DNA from: JBBQSU01 sp038234815
GTDB lineage: Bacteria > Planctomycetota > Phycisphaerae > Tepidisphaerales > Tepidisphaeraceae
Assembly (NCBI GenBank): GCA_038234815.1
Contig: JBBQSU010000052.1
Span: 1-22,531 of the forward strand
Reading direction: 5' to 3'
DNA length: 22,531 nt
The notes under the pieces were generated by a model. That model was not told where the DNA came from. It searched no databases and saw nothing but the letters and a program-made list of their open reading frames with translations. Position numbers and translations under genes: made by a program. Shown piece after piece: positions 14,586 through 22,117 of the stretch; position 1 is the stretch's first letter, and each line of letters starts with the position of its first letter.

Positions 14586-17132
14586 ATGCCTCGCACGTTC
14601 TTACGACATGTCGTGCTCTTGATTCTATCCTGCGGCGTCCCGTGCGTCGCGGGAAATTTGCAGTCGTGGCCGGATCGATGGGTCGATTTTTTTGCATCTG
14701 AGGATCTGCCCAAGCTGGAGTATCCCGTTTATTACACCCCGCTCGAGCGGGCCGGCGCGCAGTGCCGGGCGGGTCGATATCGGCTGGCGCTGGCGACATT
14801 GGCGGGGACGGACGGCAAGGCCGATGCGGTTGGTGTCGCGCTGGTTAAGGCTGACGCGCTTGCGGCGCTTGGGCGATCTGGCTCCGCCGAAGCGATACTG
14901 GCTAATCCTGAAGTGGTAAATGACGCGCGCGTGGGTCAGCGACAAGCCCAGTTGTTGCTGAATTCCGGCGATAATGCTGGCGCGCTCTCGCTGCTCAGAA
15001 AGCTTGTCGCGGATCGTCCTCAATCCATGCCCGCTCGGGTAATGCTCGCCGAAGCGGCGTTGGCGGTGGGGGACCAGGCCACCGCCCGGTCAAACCTCGA
15101 TTGGTTCATCGTCGAGCCTCAATCGCTACTGGTGAAATGGACCGGGCAAGGCACGCAGGCATTTGCCGATGCCGAGTCTTTGACCAGCTTCGGCCGAGCG
15201 CTGGATCACTGGGCCGAACTTACCGGCGAGTTCCGCGGAAACCCATCGCTGGTGCAAACCGTTCTGGATATTTTCATCAAGGCTTATGACCAGATGGACC
15301 GGGAGTATCTGCCTGCGCACCTGGCCGCGGCGGATTTTCTCATTCGCCATGGCAATCCCGCCGACGCGCAGAAGGAACTGTCCGCGGTCCTAAACGTAAA
15401 TCCAAACCATGTCGAGGCGATGAAAATGCTGGCGGAGCTTGCGATTCGCAATCGTCAGGTCGAATCTGGCGAGCAGATCGTCGCGCAGCTGCGGCGGCTT
15501 GATCCCGAATCGGTCACTGCCGATCTGCTCGATATCCGCTGTCTGCTGCTGCGTCGCCAGTATGCCCAGGCGATGCAGGCTTCGGCCCAAGTTCTGGAAC
15601 GTCGGCCCGGCAACATCGAAGTCCTCGGCCTGCTGGCCAGCGCGCAGATTTTATTGCGTAACGAAGCCGGAATGACGGCGACGCTGGCCCGTGTGGACAA
15701 GATCAACCCGCATGACGCGTCGGCTTATGTCGCAGTGGCCGATCAGTTACTGTCGCGGTATCAGCACCACCCCGCAGAGTCGCTTTACTTAAAAGCCATC
15801 GAACGCGCGCCGTTCTGGAACGCCCCGCGGAATGGTCTCGGCGTGCTTTACACGCAGGCCGGGCAGGAAGACAAGGCCCGCGCGGTTCTTGAAGCCGCCC
15901 GACAGATCGATCCGTTTAACCTCGAAACCACCAACTTCCTGCGCGTTCTCGATCAGATGCAGGCGTTCCATCGCACGGAGACCGACCATTTCATCTTTCT
16001 GTATTCCGCGGACGACGACCCGATCGTTCCGCTCTATTTTGCGCCGTATATGGAGCGGGTATATACCGAGGTGACGAAGGATTTTAGACACGCGCCAAAG
16101 CAGAAGACGTTGATCGAAATATTCCCGACGGCGGCGGCGTTTTCGGTGCGCACCGCCGGCATGACCGGGCTGGAAAGTTTCGGGGCCAGCTTCGGCCCGG
16201 TAATCTCGGCAGTGGCGCCTCGGGCCGGCGAAACGCTGGGCAAGTTCAACTGGGCACGCGTGCTTCGCCATGAGTTCACACATGTAATGAACATGAGCGC
16301 TACGGACGGCCGCTGCCCGCGCTGGTTGACCGAGGGCCTTGCCGTGTGGCAGGAGAAGGTGGCTTATCGCTTTGACTGGGTTCCGCCGGTGTTGTATCGC
16401 GCTGCGGCCGACGGCAAACTCTGGGGCGTGCGCGAGATGGAACAGCGTTTTGCCAGTCAGAAAAGCCCGACCGACGGCGAGATGGCCTACATGGAAGGCC
16501 TGTGGATCGTCGAATTTCTCTGCGAAAAACATGGCCCCGACGCCATCGTCAAATTGCTGGCCGCTTACGGTCAGGGCCTGGAAGACGAGCCGGCAATCAA
16601 GCAGGCCACGGGTCAGACCCTGGCGGAGTTCGAGCCGGCGTTTTTCAGTTGGGCCAGGCAGCGCGTCGCCAATTGGGGTTATGACAAGGCGACTGCGGAG
16701 AAATTCAAGGCTGCGTTTGACGAGGGAGAGCAGCGGCTTAAGGCCAGTTTGTTTCAGCAGGCCATTGAGAGTTTTTTGATTGCGTCGAAACTGCAACCTC
16801 TCAATCCGCAGCCGCACAGGCGCCTCGCCGGGCTGTATCTGAAGTTGAAGCAGCCGCAACTGGCACTGGAACACATCCAGTGGCTCATCCCGCTTGAATT
16901 GCAGGACAACCGCTATGCCAAGCGCGTCGCCCGGGTGTATCAGGATGCGCACGATCTTACCAAGGCAATCGAATTCGCGGGCACTGCCGTGCAGATCGAT
17001 CCGTTTGATCCTCTTGCGCACGAATTGCTCGCTGATCTCTATACTCAATCAGATAGCCCGTTGGCTGCACAGGAGCGGGATGTTGCCCGTCTGTTGACCG
17101 AGCGGCAAAAAGCCAAAACGAGTGAACCATGA
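14586..17132 (+). CDS. Exported TPR protein with peptidase-MA (gluzincin) domain
   Basis: A protein of 848 residues. Residues 1-23 (MPRTFLRHVVLLILSCGVPC) form a signal peptide. Residues about 50-470 are TPR-like helical repeats, for example PADAQKELSAVLNVNPNHVEA and ARAVLEAARQIDPFN. A peptidase-MA domain follows: RHEFTHVMN has HExxH at 562-566, and Glu583 in WLTEGLAVWQE is the third zinc ligand. Further TPR-like repeats occupy the C terminus (about 710-835). Proteins of this layout are frequent in planctomycetes and are mostly uncharacterised; export and protein-protein scaffolding are inferred. A longer frame to 14439 is rejected because it overlaps the divergent aminotransferase gene and puts 49 residues before the signal peptide. 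There is no Shine-Dalgarno sequence; see the TATAAT at 14573. Confidence 0.88.
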   Translation: MPRTFLRHVVLLILSCGVPCVAGNLQSWPDRWVDFFASEDLPKLEYPVYYTPLERAGAQCRAGRYRLALATLAGTDGKADAVGVALVKADALAALGRSGSAEAILANPEVVNDARVGQRQAQLLLNSGDNAGALSLLRKLVADRPQSMPARVMLAEAALAVGDQATARSNLDWFIVEPQSLLVKWTGQGTQAFADAESLTSFGRALDHWAELTGEFRGNPSLVQTVLDIFIKAYDQMDREYLPAHLAAADFLIRHGNPADAQKELSAVLNVNPNHVEAMKMLAELAIRNRQVESGEQIVAQLRRLDPESVTADLLDIRCLLLRRQYAQAMQASAQVLERRPGNIEVLGLLASAQILLRNEAGMTATLARVDKINPHDASAYVAVADQLLSRYQHHPAESLYLKAIERAPFWNAPRNGLGVLYTQAGQEDKARAVLEAARQIDPFNLETTNFLRVLDQMQAFHRTETDHFIFLYSADDDPIVPLYFAPYMERVYTEVTKDFRHAPKQKTLIEIFPTAAAFSVRTAGMTGLESFGASFGPVISAVAPRAGETLGKFNWARVLRHEFTHVMNMSATDGRCPRWLTEGLAVWQEKVAYRFDWVPPVLYRAAADGKLWGVREMEQRFASQKSPTDGEMAYMEGLWIVEFLCEKHGPDAIVKLLAAYGQGLEDEPAIKQATGQTLAEFEPAFFSWARQRVANWGYDKATAEKFKAAFDEGEQRLKASLFQQAIESFLIASKLQPLNPQPHRRLAGLYLKLKQPQLALEHIQWLIPLELQDNRYAKRVARVYQDAHDLTKAIEFAGTAVQIDPFDPLAHELLADLYTQSDSPLAAQERDVARLLTERQKAKTSEP

Positions 17133-17144
17133 ATCGAGTCAACC

Positions 17145-17426
17145 ATGAATGAACCGCTGACTGTCGCCGATTTTCAGAAGCACATCTCGGAGAGATATGA
17201 GAAGGTCGACCGCCAGCGGGGGTGGCCCAAGACTTTTGCGTTTTTCATCGAGGAAGTTGGCGAACTGGCGACGGCGCTCACTGGCGACGATCGGGCCAAT
17301 CTGGAAGAGGAATTTGCCGACGTGATTGCTTGGCTGTGTACACTGGCCAACATCAGCGATGTGGATTTGTCGGTGGCGCTGAAAAAGAAATACCTGGGCG
17401 AGCAACGGCCTGAGGGGCATAAGTGA
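17145..17426 (+). CDS. MazG-like nucleotide pyrophosphohydrolase
   Basis: A 93-residue single-domain MazG/all-alpha NTP pyrophosphohydrolase. The metal-binding set is EEVGE (36-40) and EEFAD (55-59), the EExxE...ExxD pattern of the family, with the typical AWLCTLANISDVDL helix following. Such proteins hydrolyse nucleoside triphosphates to monophosphates and pyrophosphate, mainly as housecleaning enzymes. It is the length of the MazG-like subfamily, not of the two-domain E. coli MazG. It starts 12 bp after the TPR/peptidase stop, so co-transcription is likely, and it converges with lspA with 30 bp between the stops. Confidence 0.88.
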   Translation: MNEPLTVADFQKHISERYEKVDRQRGWPKTFAFFIEEVGELATALTGDDRANLEEEFADVIAWLCTLANISDVDLSVALKKKYLGEQRPEGHK

Positions 17427-17456
17427 AATGGCCGGTTTGCCCGAATTCCCCGGCGA

Positions 17457-18014
17457 TTACCGCGCGGCCGGCGGTGGGGCCGTGTCGGTGGACTTTTCTT
17501 CCCCATCCGGTTGAAAGAGGCTCAAGAGCAGGATCAATCCCACGCCCGTGCAAAGCAGGCTATCGGCGATATTGAATATCCATGGAAAGATCTCGCGGCT
17601 TGTGCCGGGCCAGCGCCAGCCGGGCAGGGCGTAAATCATGTCGCGGACGAAACCGAATGCGATTCGGTCATACATGTTGCCTAGCACGCCCGCCAAAAGC
17701 AGGCCCAGTGTGATCTGCATGAACCAGCGACGGCCACTGGCCGAAAAGAGATAACTGAGGAAAAAAATCGCCCCGACCGAAACCGCCAGGAAGAGCCAGC
17801 GCTGGCCCTGCCCCAGGCCAAAAACGGCGCCCATGTTTTCGGTGTAACGCAGGTGCAGCCATCCAGGGACCCATCGGATCGTTCGACCGTCAGTCAGATA
17901 TTGCACCGCTAGCGATTTTGTCCACAGATCAATCGCCAGGCCCGCAGCCATAGTGACGACGAATCTGGCCACCGCTGATGGATTTCGGAAATTGTCGAAC
18001 GAGGCACGGTCCAT
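17457..18014 (-). CDS. lspA: Lipoprotein signal peptidase (signal peptidase II)
   Basis: A 185-residue inner-membrane aspartyl protease that cleaves the signal peptide of diacylglyceryl-modified prolipoproteins. Four hydrophobic segments are visible (about 15-35, 72-92, 98-115 and 145-168). The conserved set is D29 (IDLWTK), N60 (YTENMGAVFG), GNMYDR (112-117), catalytic Asp125 in FVRDMI and catalytic Asp151 in FNIADS. A segment of Trp/Pro/Gly/Arg (131-145) lies between the two catalytic aspartates, and a Pro/Ala tail ends the protein. It follows the dksA-like gene by 21 bp on the same strand, an order that suggests one transcript. Confidence 0.95.
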   Translation of the reverse strand: MDRASFDNFRNPSAVARFVVTMAAGLAIDLWTKSLAVQYLTDGRTIRWVPGWLHLRYTENMGAVFGLGQGQRWLFLAVSVGAIFFLSYLFSASGRRWFMQITLGLLLAGVLGNMYDRIAFGFVRDMIYALPGWRWPGTSREIFPWIFNIADSLLCTGVGLILLLSLFQPDGEEKSTDTAPPPAAR

Positions 18015-18035
18015 CAGCGCATCGCTTGCCAGGTG

Positions 18036-18737
18036 CTATCTGCCCATTCGCTTTTCCATCTCTCGGGCGTGTTCAATACTGAATCTCGCCCAGGGTTGGG
18101 CCTCAAGCCTTGGCTTGGCGATCGGCTTGCCCGTCCCTTCGCAAAGGCCGAACGTGCCGTTCTGAATCTTCGCCAAAGCCTGATTGATTTCGCGCAACAG
18201 CACGCGATCCTTTTCGACCAGCCCGAGCGTAAATTCCTGCTCGTAGTTGTCGGTCCCCATGTCCGCCATATGGATGGGCAGGCTGGAGAGGTTGCTTGCG
18301 CCCGACGAGCGGAGGGCTTCGGATTCCATCGATCGGACATCGCCGAGCAGTTCGCGGCGTTTGGCCAGCAGGGCATCACGATACTGCTCGAGGTCTTTAG
18401 TGAGCAATCCGGCCTGATTTTTTCGGGGTTTTCCGTCGGTGGGGACGCCTTCGGCCATCCGTGCGGCCTGATCGGCCGGTGCCACCGACTGCGGCACGCT
18501 TTGGGGCAACTTCATGAATTTTCCTGCTTTTACTGCGATCTTTTTCGTTGCGGTAATACTTTTCTCTGGCTTGGCGACGGTCTTGCTGCTCGCCTCCCGT
18601 ACCTGGTTGGCCTTTGCCTTGACAACGCTGGATTTGACCGGCTTCGTTGCCTTTGTGTTCTTTGCTGCTTTCGCCGCTGGCTTGCTAGTCTTCTTTGCCA
18701 CCGACTTTTTCAAAGGCGCTTTCTTTGCCACGGGCAC
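18036..18737 (-). CDS. DksA/TraR-family protein with Lys/Ala/Pro-rich tail and degenerate zinc finger
   Basis: A protein of 233 residues. Residues 1-75 are rich in Lys, Ala, Pro and Thr, like histone H1 or bacterial H1-like tails, and should be disordered and DNA- or RNA-binding. The DksA-like coiled coil covers about 108-195 (LEQYRDALLAKRRELLGDVR and FTLGLVEKDRVLLREINQAL). The zinc-finger region has FGLCEGTGKPIAKPRLEAQPW but keeps only one of the four cysteines, so zinc binding is lost. DksA proteins act in the secondary channel of RNA polymerase with ppGpp; whether this degenerate member does so is unknown. The start is GTG at 18737 with AAGGA 5 bases upstream; a second in-frame GTG at 18731 is possible. 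It is followed by lspA and divergent from pheT. Confidence 0.88.
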   Translation of the reverse strand: MPVAKKAPLKKSVAKKTSKPAAKAAKNTKATKPVKSSVVKAKANQVREASSKTVAKPEKSITATKKIAVKAGKFMKLPQSVPQSVAPADQAARMAEGVPTDGKPRKNQAGLLTKDLEQYRDALLAKRRELLGDVRSMESEALRSSGASNLSSLPIHMADMGTDNYEQEFTLGLVEKDRVLLREINQALAKIQNGTFGLCEGTGKPIAKPRLEAQPWARFSIEHAREMEKRMGR

Positions 18738-18791
18738 CTCGTTCCTTTCGCTACTAGACGTGCTGGTGCAAAAAACACCACCACGCGTGAA

Positions 18792-18808
18792 CTGGTCCGA
18801 AAGACCAG
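18792..18808 (-). other. Hairpin near the predicted dksA-like transcript start
   Basis: CTGGTC (18792-18797) and GACCAG (18803-18808) are perfect inverted arms around a 5-base loop (CGAAA). It lies at or just after the predicted start of the dksA-like transcript. No U-run follows on either strand, so it is not a terminator. Confidence 0.35.
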
Positions 18809-18810
18809 CA

Positions 18811-18840
18811 AGGATAGCCAGGACCGCTCGCTGATGTCAA
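18811..18840 (-). promoter_or_regulatory. Predicted promoter of dksA-like/lspA
   Basis: On the minus strand, TTGACA (18835-18840, perfect) and TATCCT (18811-18816, 4 of 6) are separated by 18 bases. The start would fall near 18804, with a leader of about 67 bases before the GTG at 18737. Confidence 0.5.
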
Positions 18841-18842
18841 GT

Positions 18843-18870
18843 TTGACAGGGCAGCAGCAGGGCATAAAGT
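18843..18870 (+). promoter_or_regulatory. Predicted promoter of pheT
   Basis: TTGACA (18843-18848, perfect) and TAAAGT (18865-18870, 4 of 6) are separated by 16 bases on the plus strand. The start would fall near 18877, with a leader of about 97 bases. Its -35 box lies 2 bp from the opposite TTGACA, giving the palindrome TGTCAA-GT-TTGACA at 18835-18848. Confidence 0.5.
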
Positions 18871-18973
18871 CTGGAGTTTGGCGACGCCGTTGCGGCCGCT
18901 GCGAAGGACGGTTGCCTGAGACTGTCACAGTTTCGTCTGACCGGTTTTGCAAATCGCCGGAGGAATCCCTGGC

Positions 18974-20986
18974 ATGAAAATTAGTCTCGAATGGCTCTGT
19001 GAATATCTGCCCGGCGCGCTCGATGCGCACGCGGCCGCCGACGCCCTCACGCTCAGCGGGCTGCCCACCGAACACATCGACAAGGTCGGTGATGACTGGG
19101 TCCTTGACGTTGAAGTCACCAGCAACCGAGGGGATTGTCTCTCGCACGTGGGGATCGCCAGGGAACTGTCGGCGCTGCTCAATCGTCCGTGCAAGGATTC
19201 GCCGCTTGGCCCGCCGCGACCGCAGCAGTCCGCTGGTTCTGTCGGCGTTGATGTCGTTATTGAGGCTGCCCATCTCTGCCCGCAATACACCGCCAGAGTG
19301 ATCCGTGGGGTGAAGGTGGGGCCAAGTCCCGACTGGATGAGGCGGCGGCTCGAAGCCGTCGGCTTGCGGTCGATTAATAATGTCGTGGACATCACGAATT
19401 ATGTCATGCTCGAGACCGGTCAACCGCTGCACGCCTTCGACTACGACAGAGTTCTCCAAAACAAAATCATCGTTCGACTGGCTCGCACCGGCGAGAAGCT
19501 CTTGACGATTGACGGCCACGAAAGGCCGCTCGGTGCCGACATGCTGGTCATCGCCGATGCCCGGCGACCGGTGGCGCTGGCGGGCGTGATGGGCGGCAAG
19601 GAGACGGAGGTTTCCGACGCCACCGTAAACGTGCTGCTGGAATCGGCGCGATTTGATCCTCTCTGCGTCCGCAAGACCGCGCGCAAGCTGGCCTTGATGA
19701 GCGACAGCTCGTATCGGTTTGAACGCGGAATCGATCCCACGCTTCCCGAGCGCGCCAGCCGTCGCGCGACCGACTTGCTCGAGCAGCTCGCCCATGGTCG
19801 GCCCGCCGGGGATCTCGTGCGCGCCGGCCCAGCCGCGCCGCCACTTCGGCAGTTGTCGATGCGACTATCACGCCTCCAGAGCCTTCTGGGGACGACCTTG
19901 CCGGTCGAACAGATTCTCTCGGCATTTGACCGCCTCCAGCTTTCTCCCCGACTTCAGAACAACCGCATCGACGTGACCATCCCCAGCTATCGGCTGGACT
20001 TGAACCTTGAGGTGGACCTTATCGAAGAAGCAATTCGTGTGATCGGCTATGACAAAGTGCCGATGCGCGACGAAATCTCCATCCGCCTGACCCCGCCAGA
20101 CCTGGCCCAGCGCACCAGCACGCTGGTTCGTGAGACGTTAGTCGCAGGGGGATATTTTGAGGCCGTCACGTTCAGTTTCGTCAGTGACGCGCTGGCGGAC
20201 TTGTTCAAGCCCGCTGGTGCCTTTTCCCTGGCCCGGGCCGATGCTTCGGTCCGTAAGACTGACGCCCATCTTCGGCCCAGCATTTTGCCGGGATTGCTCG
20301 AATCGGTCTGCCGCAATCAGGCCAACGGCGTGGAGGGCGCCCGGCTTTTTGAGATCGGCTCAACCTTCTGGCAAGCGTCCGCCGAACAGATCGAAGAGCG
20401 CCGGTGCCTGGGGCTGGTCGGATCGACCGACTTGCACGAAGTCCGCGGGGTGGTCGAAGGAATTCTCAGTCGCCTCGATCCCCGCTCGCCCGTGCAAATT
20501 CACCCCGACCGCCGCGCCGGCTTCGGCCCTGCGGCCTGCGGGCGCATCGACTGGGGCGGAAAGCCGCTCGGATATATCGGCAAGGTGGATCGCGCCATTT
20601 CCGACAAGCTAGGCCTGCGCCAGCCCCCGGCTGTTGCCGAACTCGACTGGACCGCCCTGACCGCCGGCGCTCGCCACGTGCCACAGCTTCGCCCGCTGCC
20701 TCGCTTCCCGGCCATTCGTCGCGATCTTTCGCTCATCCTGCCCGAAGAAAAGCGCTATGAGGCTATCGAGCAACTCGTCCAGGCACAGAATCTGCAATGG
20801 CTGGAGGCCGTCGAGTATGTCACTACCTATCGCGGCAAGCCACTGGAAACGGGCCAGAAAAGTGTGACCATCACACTGGTATTTCGATCCGACCAATCGA
20901 CGCTCACCAGCGAATCGGTGGAGCAAAGCGTGCAAACGCTGGTCGCCGCCGCCCGATCCAGCCTCGGCGCGACGCTGCGGGTTTAA
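18974..20986 (+). CDS. pheT: Phenylalanine-tRNA ligase beta subunit, short form lacking the EMAP domain
   Basis: A protein of 670 residues, beta chain of the alpha2-beta2 enzyme that charges tRNA-Phe. Visible are the B1 start MKISLEWLCEYLPG, VEVTSNRGDCLSHVGIARE, the B3/B4 region with SINNVVDITNYVMLETGQPLHAFD and GVMGGKETEV, B5 (SYRLDLNLEVDLIEEAIRVIGYD), the catalytic-like domain and a C-terminal anticodon-binding (FDX-ACB) domain from about PRFPAIRRDLSLIL. E. coli PheT is about 795 residues. Here the roughly 110-residue EMAP-type tRNA-binding insertion is missing: SGLPTEHIDKVGDDW runs directly into VLDVEVTSNRGDC. The ATG at 18974 has GGAGG about 10 bases upstream; a longer frame to 18947 adds only nine residues. 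pheS is not adjacent upstream. Confidence 0.95.
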   Translation: MKISLEWLCEYLPGALDAHAAADALTLSGLPTEHIDKVGDDWVLDVEVTSNRGDCLSHVGIARELSALLNRPCKDSPLGPPRPQQSAGSVGVDVVIEAAHLCPQYTARVIRGVKVGPSPDWMRRRLEAVGLRSINNVVDITNYVMLETGQPLHAFDYDRVLQNKIIVRLARTGEKLLTIDGHERPLGADMLVIADARRPVALAGVMGGKETEVSDATVNVLLESARFDPLCVRKTARKLALMSDSSYRFERGIDPTLPERASRRATDLLEQLAHGRPAGDLVRAGPAAPPLRQLSMRLSRLQSLLGTTLPVEQILSAFDRLQLSPRLQNNRIDVTIPSYRLDLNLEVDLIEEAIRVIGYDKVPMRDEISIRLTPPDLAQRTSTLVRETLVAGGYFEAVTFSFVSDALADLFKPAGAFSLARADASVRKTDAHLRPSILPGLLESVCRNQANGVEGARLFEIGSTFWQASAEQIEERRCLGLVGSTDLHEVRGVVEGILSRLDPRSPVQIHPDRRAGFGPAACGRIDWGGKPLGYIGKVDRAISDKLGLRQPPAVAELDWTALTAGARHVPQLRPLPRFPAIRRDLSLILPEEKRYEAIEQLVQAQNLQWLEAVEYVTTYRGKPLETGQKSVTITLVFRSDQSTLTSESVEQSVQTLVAAARSSLGATLRV

Positions 20987-21012
20987 TCGCAATGACTCGG
21001 GGCTTACGGCTT

Positions 21013-21119
21013 GCGCGGCCCGAGAAAAAAAACTCCACCCGCGCGCCCGTCGATAACCGCCCACGCCATCGCTTTGACCCGGGCCTGCGCCGCCCGAGAC
21101 AAAATACCTACCCGCGCCC
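21013..21119. repeat. Imperfect direct repeat between pheT and the DUF6065-like gene
   Basis: Two copies of about 33-37 bases (21013-21049 and 21087-21119) share the order GCGC, G(C)CCGAGA, A-rich run, CTCCACCC/CCTACCC, GCGCCC. They fill most of the 134-bp gap between two convergent genes. The function is unknown, and neither copy forms a classical terminator. Confidence 0.4.
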
Positions 21120-21120
21120 T

Positions 21121-21861
21121 TCACAGCGTCACAAATCGCGATTTGAGCTGCTGCTTCACGTAAGTGTGCGTCAGGTCCATCACTTCACCTTCGTGCGGTT
21201 TGCCGTGCTTGCCGAGCCACTTCTGCCCGCGGGTAAAGAACTCATCAAAATCTGGCGGCGTCATCTGCCGGGCAAAATAGGTGTCGCGCCGCACGGGAAT
21301 AAGCCGGGCCAGCGCCTCTCCCTTCTTAATCTCGATTTTCTTCTCACGCGGATCAAGCTCCAGCACAACGTGCCAGGGGTAGCTGGCCGGATACCAATCC
21401 GTATCAATGACGGCAGTCATCGCCCGAAACGCGCGCTGCTGATTGGGAACGTCGGTCATCAGCAAAAGCTCGTTCGGATCGGTTTTCAAAAACAGAAAAC
21501 TGCTGACCTTCACCTGATTGATCAGTGCGTCAAACACGCTGTCGTCAATGACGTGCGGAATCTTCTGATTCTTTTCCCAGAACCAGGCGTACTGCTGCGC
21601 CAGCGGGCTGCCCTCGGATTCTTCCGAGCCGGCGAAGTTAAAATCGCTTTCGATCACCAGGTCGTCGGCCACGGCCCAAGTCTTGCCTTTGCGGATAAAG
21701 GTGAGATCAAAATTAGCCAGCAGGTCAAAGCCAAAAGCGTTGCCCGCGCGCACCGGCGGGCATTCCTCGGGCCAGCCTCGCCCGCTTGGTCGTTTGATGT
21801 AAACCTCGCGGGCCGGTTGTGGATCAAATAGTTCCTGCCGGAATTTGAAGTAATGGATCAT
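21121..21861 (-). CDS. DUF6065-like protein
   Basis: About 246 residues starting MIHYFKFRQELFDPQPAREV. The segments ARAGNAFGFDLLANFDL-like (near 37-52), PNELLLMTDVPNQQRAF, AVIDTDWYPASYPWHVVLEL and IKKGEALARLIPVRRDTY follow the order of the DUF6065 family as I remember it (an aromatic FGW/FGF segment, an ETDW-like segment, then KGE....PV.R). The biochemical role is unknown. The frame is open further upstream to 22143, but that part is a poor start: it passes through Arg/Pro-rich low-complexity sequence and then the antisense of the tRNA gene. I therefore start at the ATG at 21861. No strong ribosome site is visible. It converges with pheT. Confidence 0.72.
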   Translation of the reverse strand: MIHYFKFRQELFDPQPAREVYIKRPSGRGWPEECPPVRAGNAFGFDLLANFDLTFIRKGKTWAVADDLVIESDFNFAGSEESEGSPLAQQYAWFWEKNQKIPHVIDDSVFDALINQVKVSSFLFLKTDPNELLLMTDVPNQQRAFRAMTAVIDTDWYPASYPWHVVLELDPREKKIEIKKGEALARLIPVRRDTYFARQMTPPDFDEFFTRGQKWLGKHGKPHEGEVMDLTHTYVKQQLKSRFVTL

Positions 21862-22044
21862 CCGCAAAAGAATAAGCCGCCCGACAGGCAGGGCAAGTGG
21901 CCGCCCGCGCCGCCTCGCGGGCCTCGGCGGCGCAGGCCGACGGGGATTGAAAATCACGACCCGTAGCTTCGAGGGCTTGTTTTTCTCCGCAACATCGGCA
22001 AGATATTCCCCTCTTCCTGGGCGAGAATCCGCCGACTTGGATGC

Positions 22045-22117
22045 GGCCCCATCGTCTAGAGGCCCAGGACACCGCCCTTTCACGGCGGCGACGCGGGTTC
22101 GAATCCCGCTGGGGTCA
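22045..22117 (+). tRNA. tRNA-Glu (anticodon TTC)
   Basis: A full cloverleaf of 73 bases. The acceptor arms GGCCCCA and TGGGGTC pair with one G-T wobble. The anticodon stem CCGCC/GGCGG encloses CTTTCAC with TTC at 22079-22081, and the T-arm is GCGGG-TTCGAAT-CCCGC. The D-arm region TCGTCTAGAGGCCCAGGACA is nearly identical to E. coli tRNA-Glu. The discriminator base is A22117 and CCA is not encoded. A hairpin terminator follows at 22151. Confidence 0.96.

Noticed and set aside
15789..17048. 419-codon minus-strand frame inside the TPR/peptidase gene
   Set aside because: The plus frame has a signal peptide, TPR repeats and a full zinc site; the opposite frame has no family features.
18710..19795. 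361-codon minus-strand frame opposite pheT
   Set aside because: It is antisense to clear PheT domains and lacks its own motifs or ribosome site.
21003..21030. Possible terminator after pheT with CTCGGG/CCCGAG arms
   Set aside because: The stem is followed by A residues and not T residues on the plus strand, and the long loop makes it weak on either strand.
20797..21831. 344-codon plus-strand frame covering the end of pheT and the reverse of the DUF6065-like gene
   Set aside because: It crosses two well-supported genes out of frame or antisense and shows no domain.
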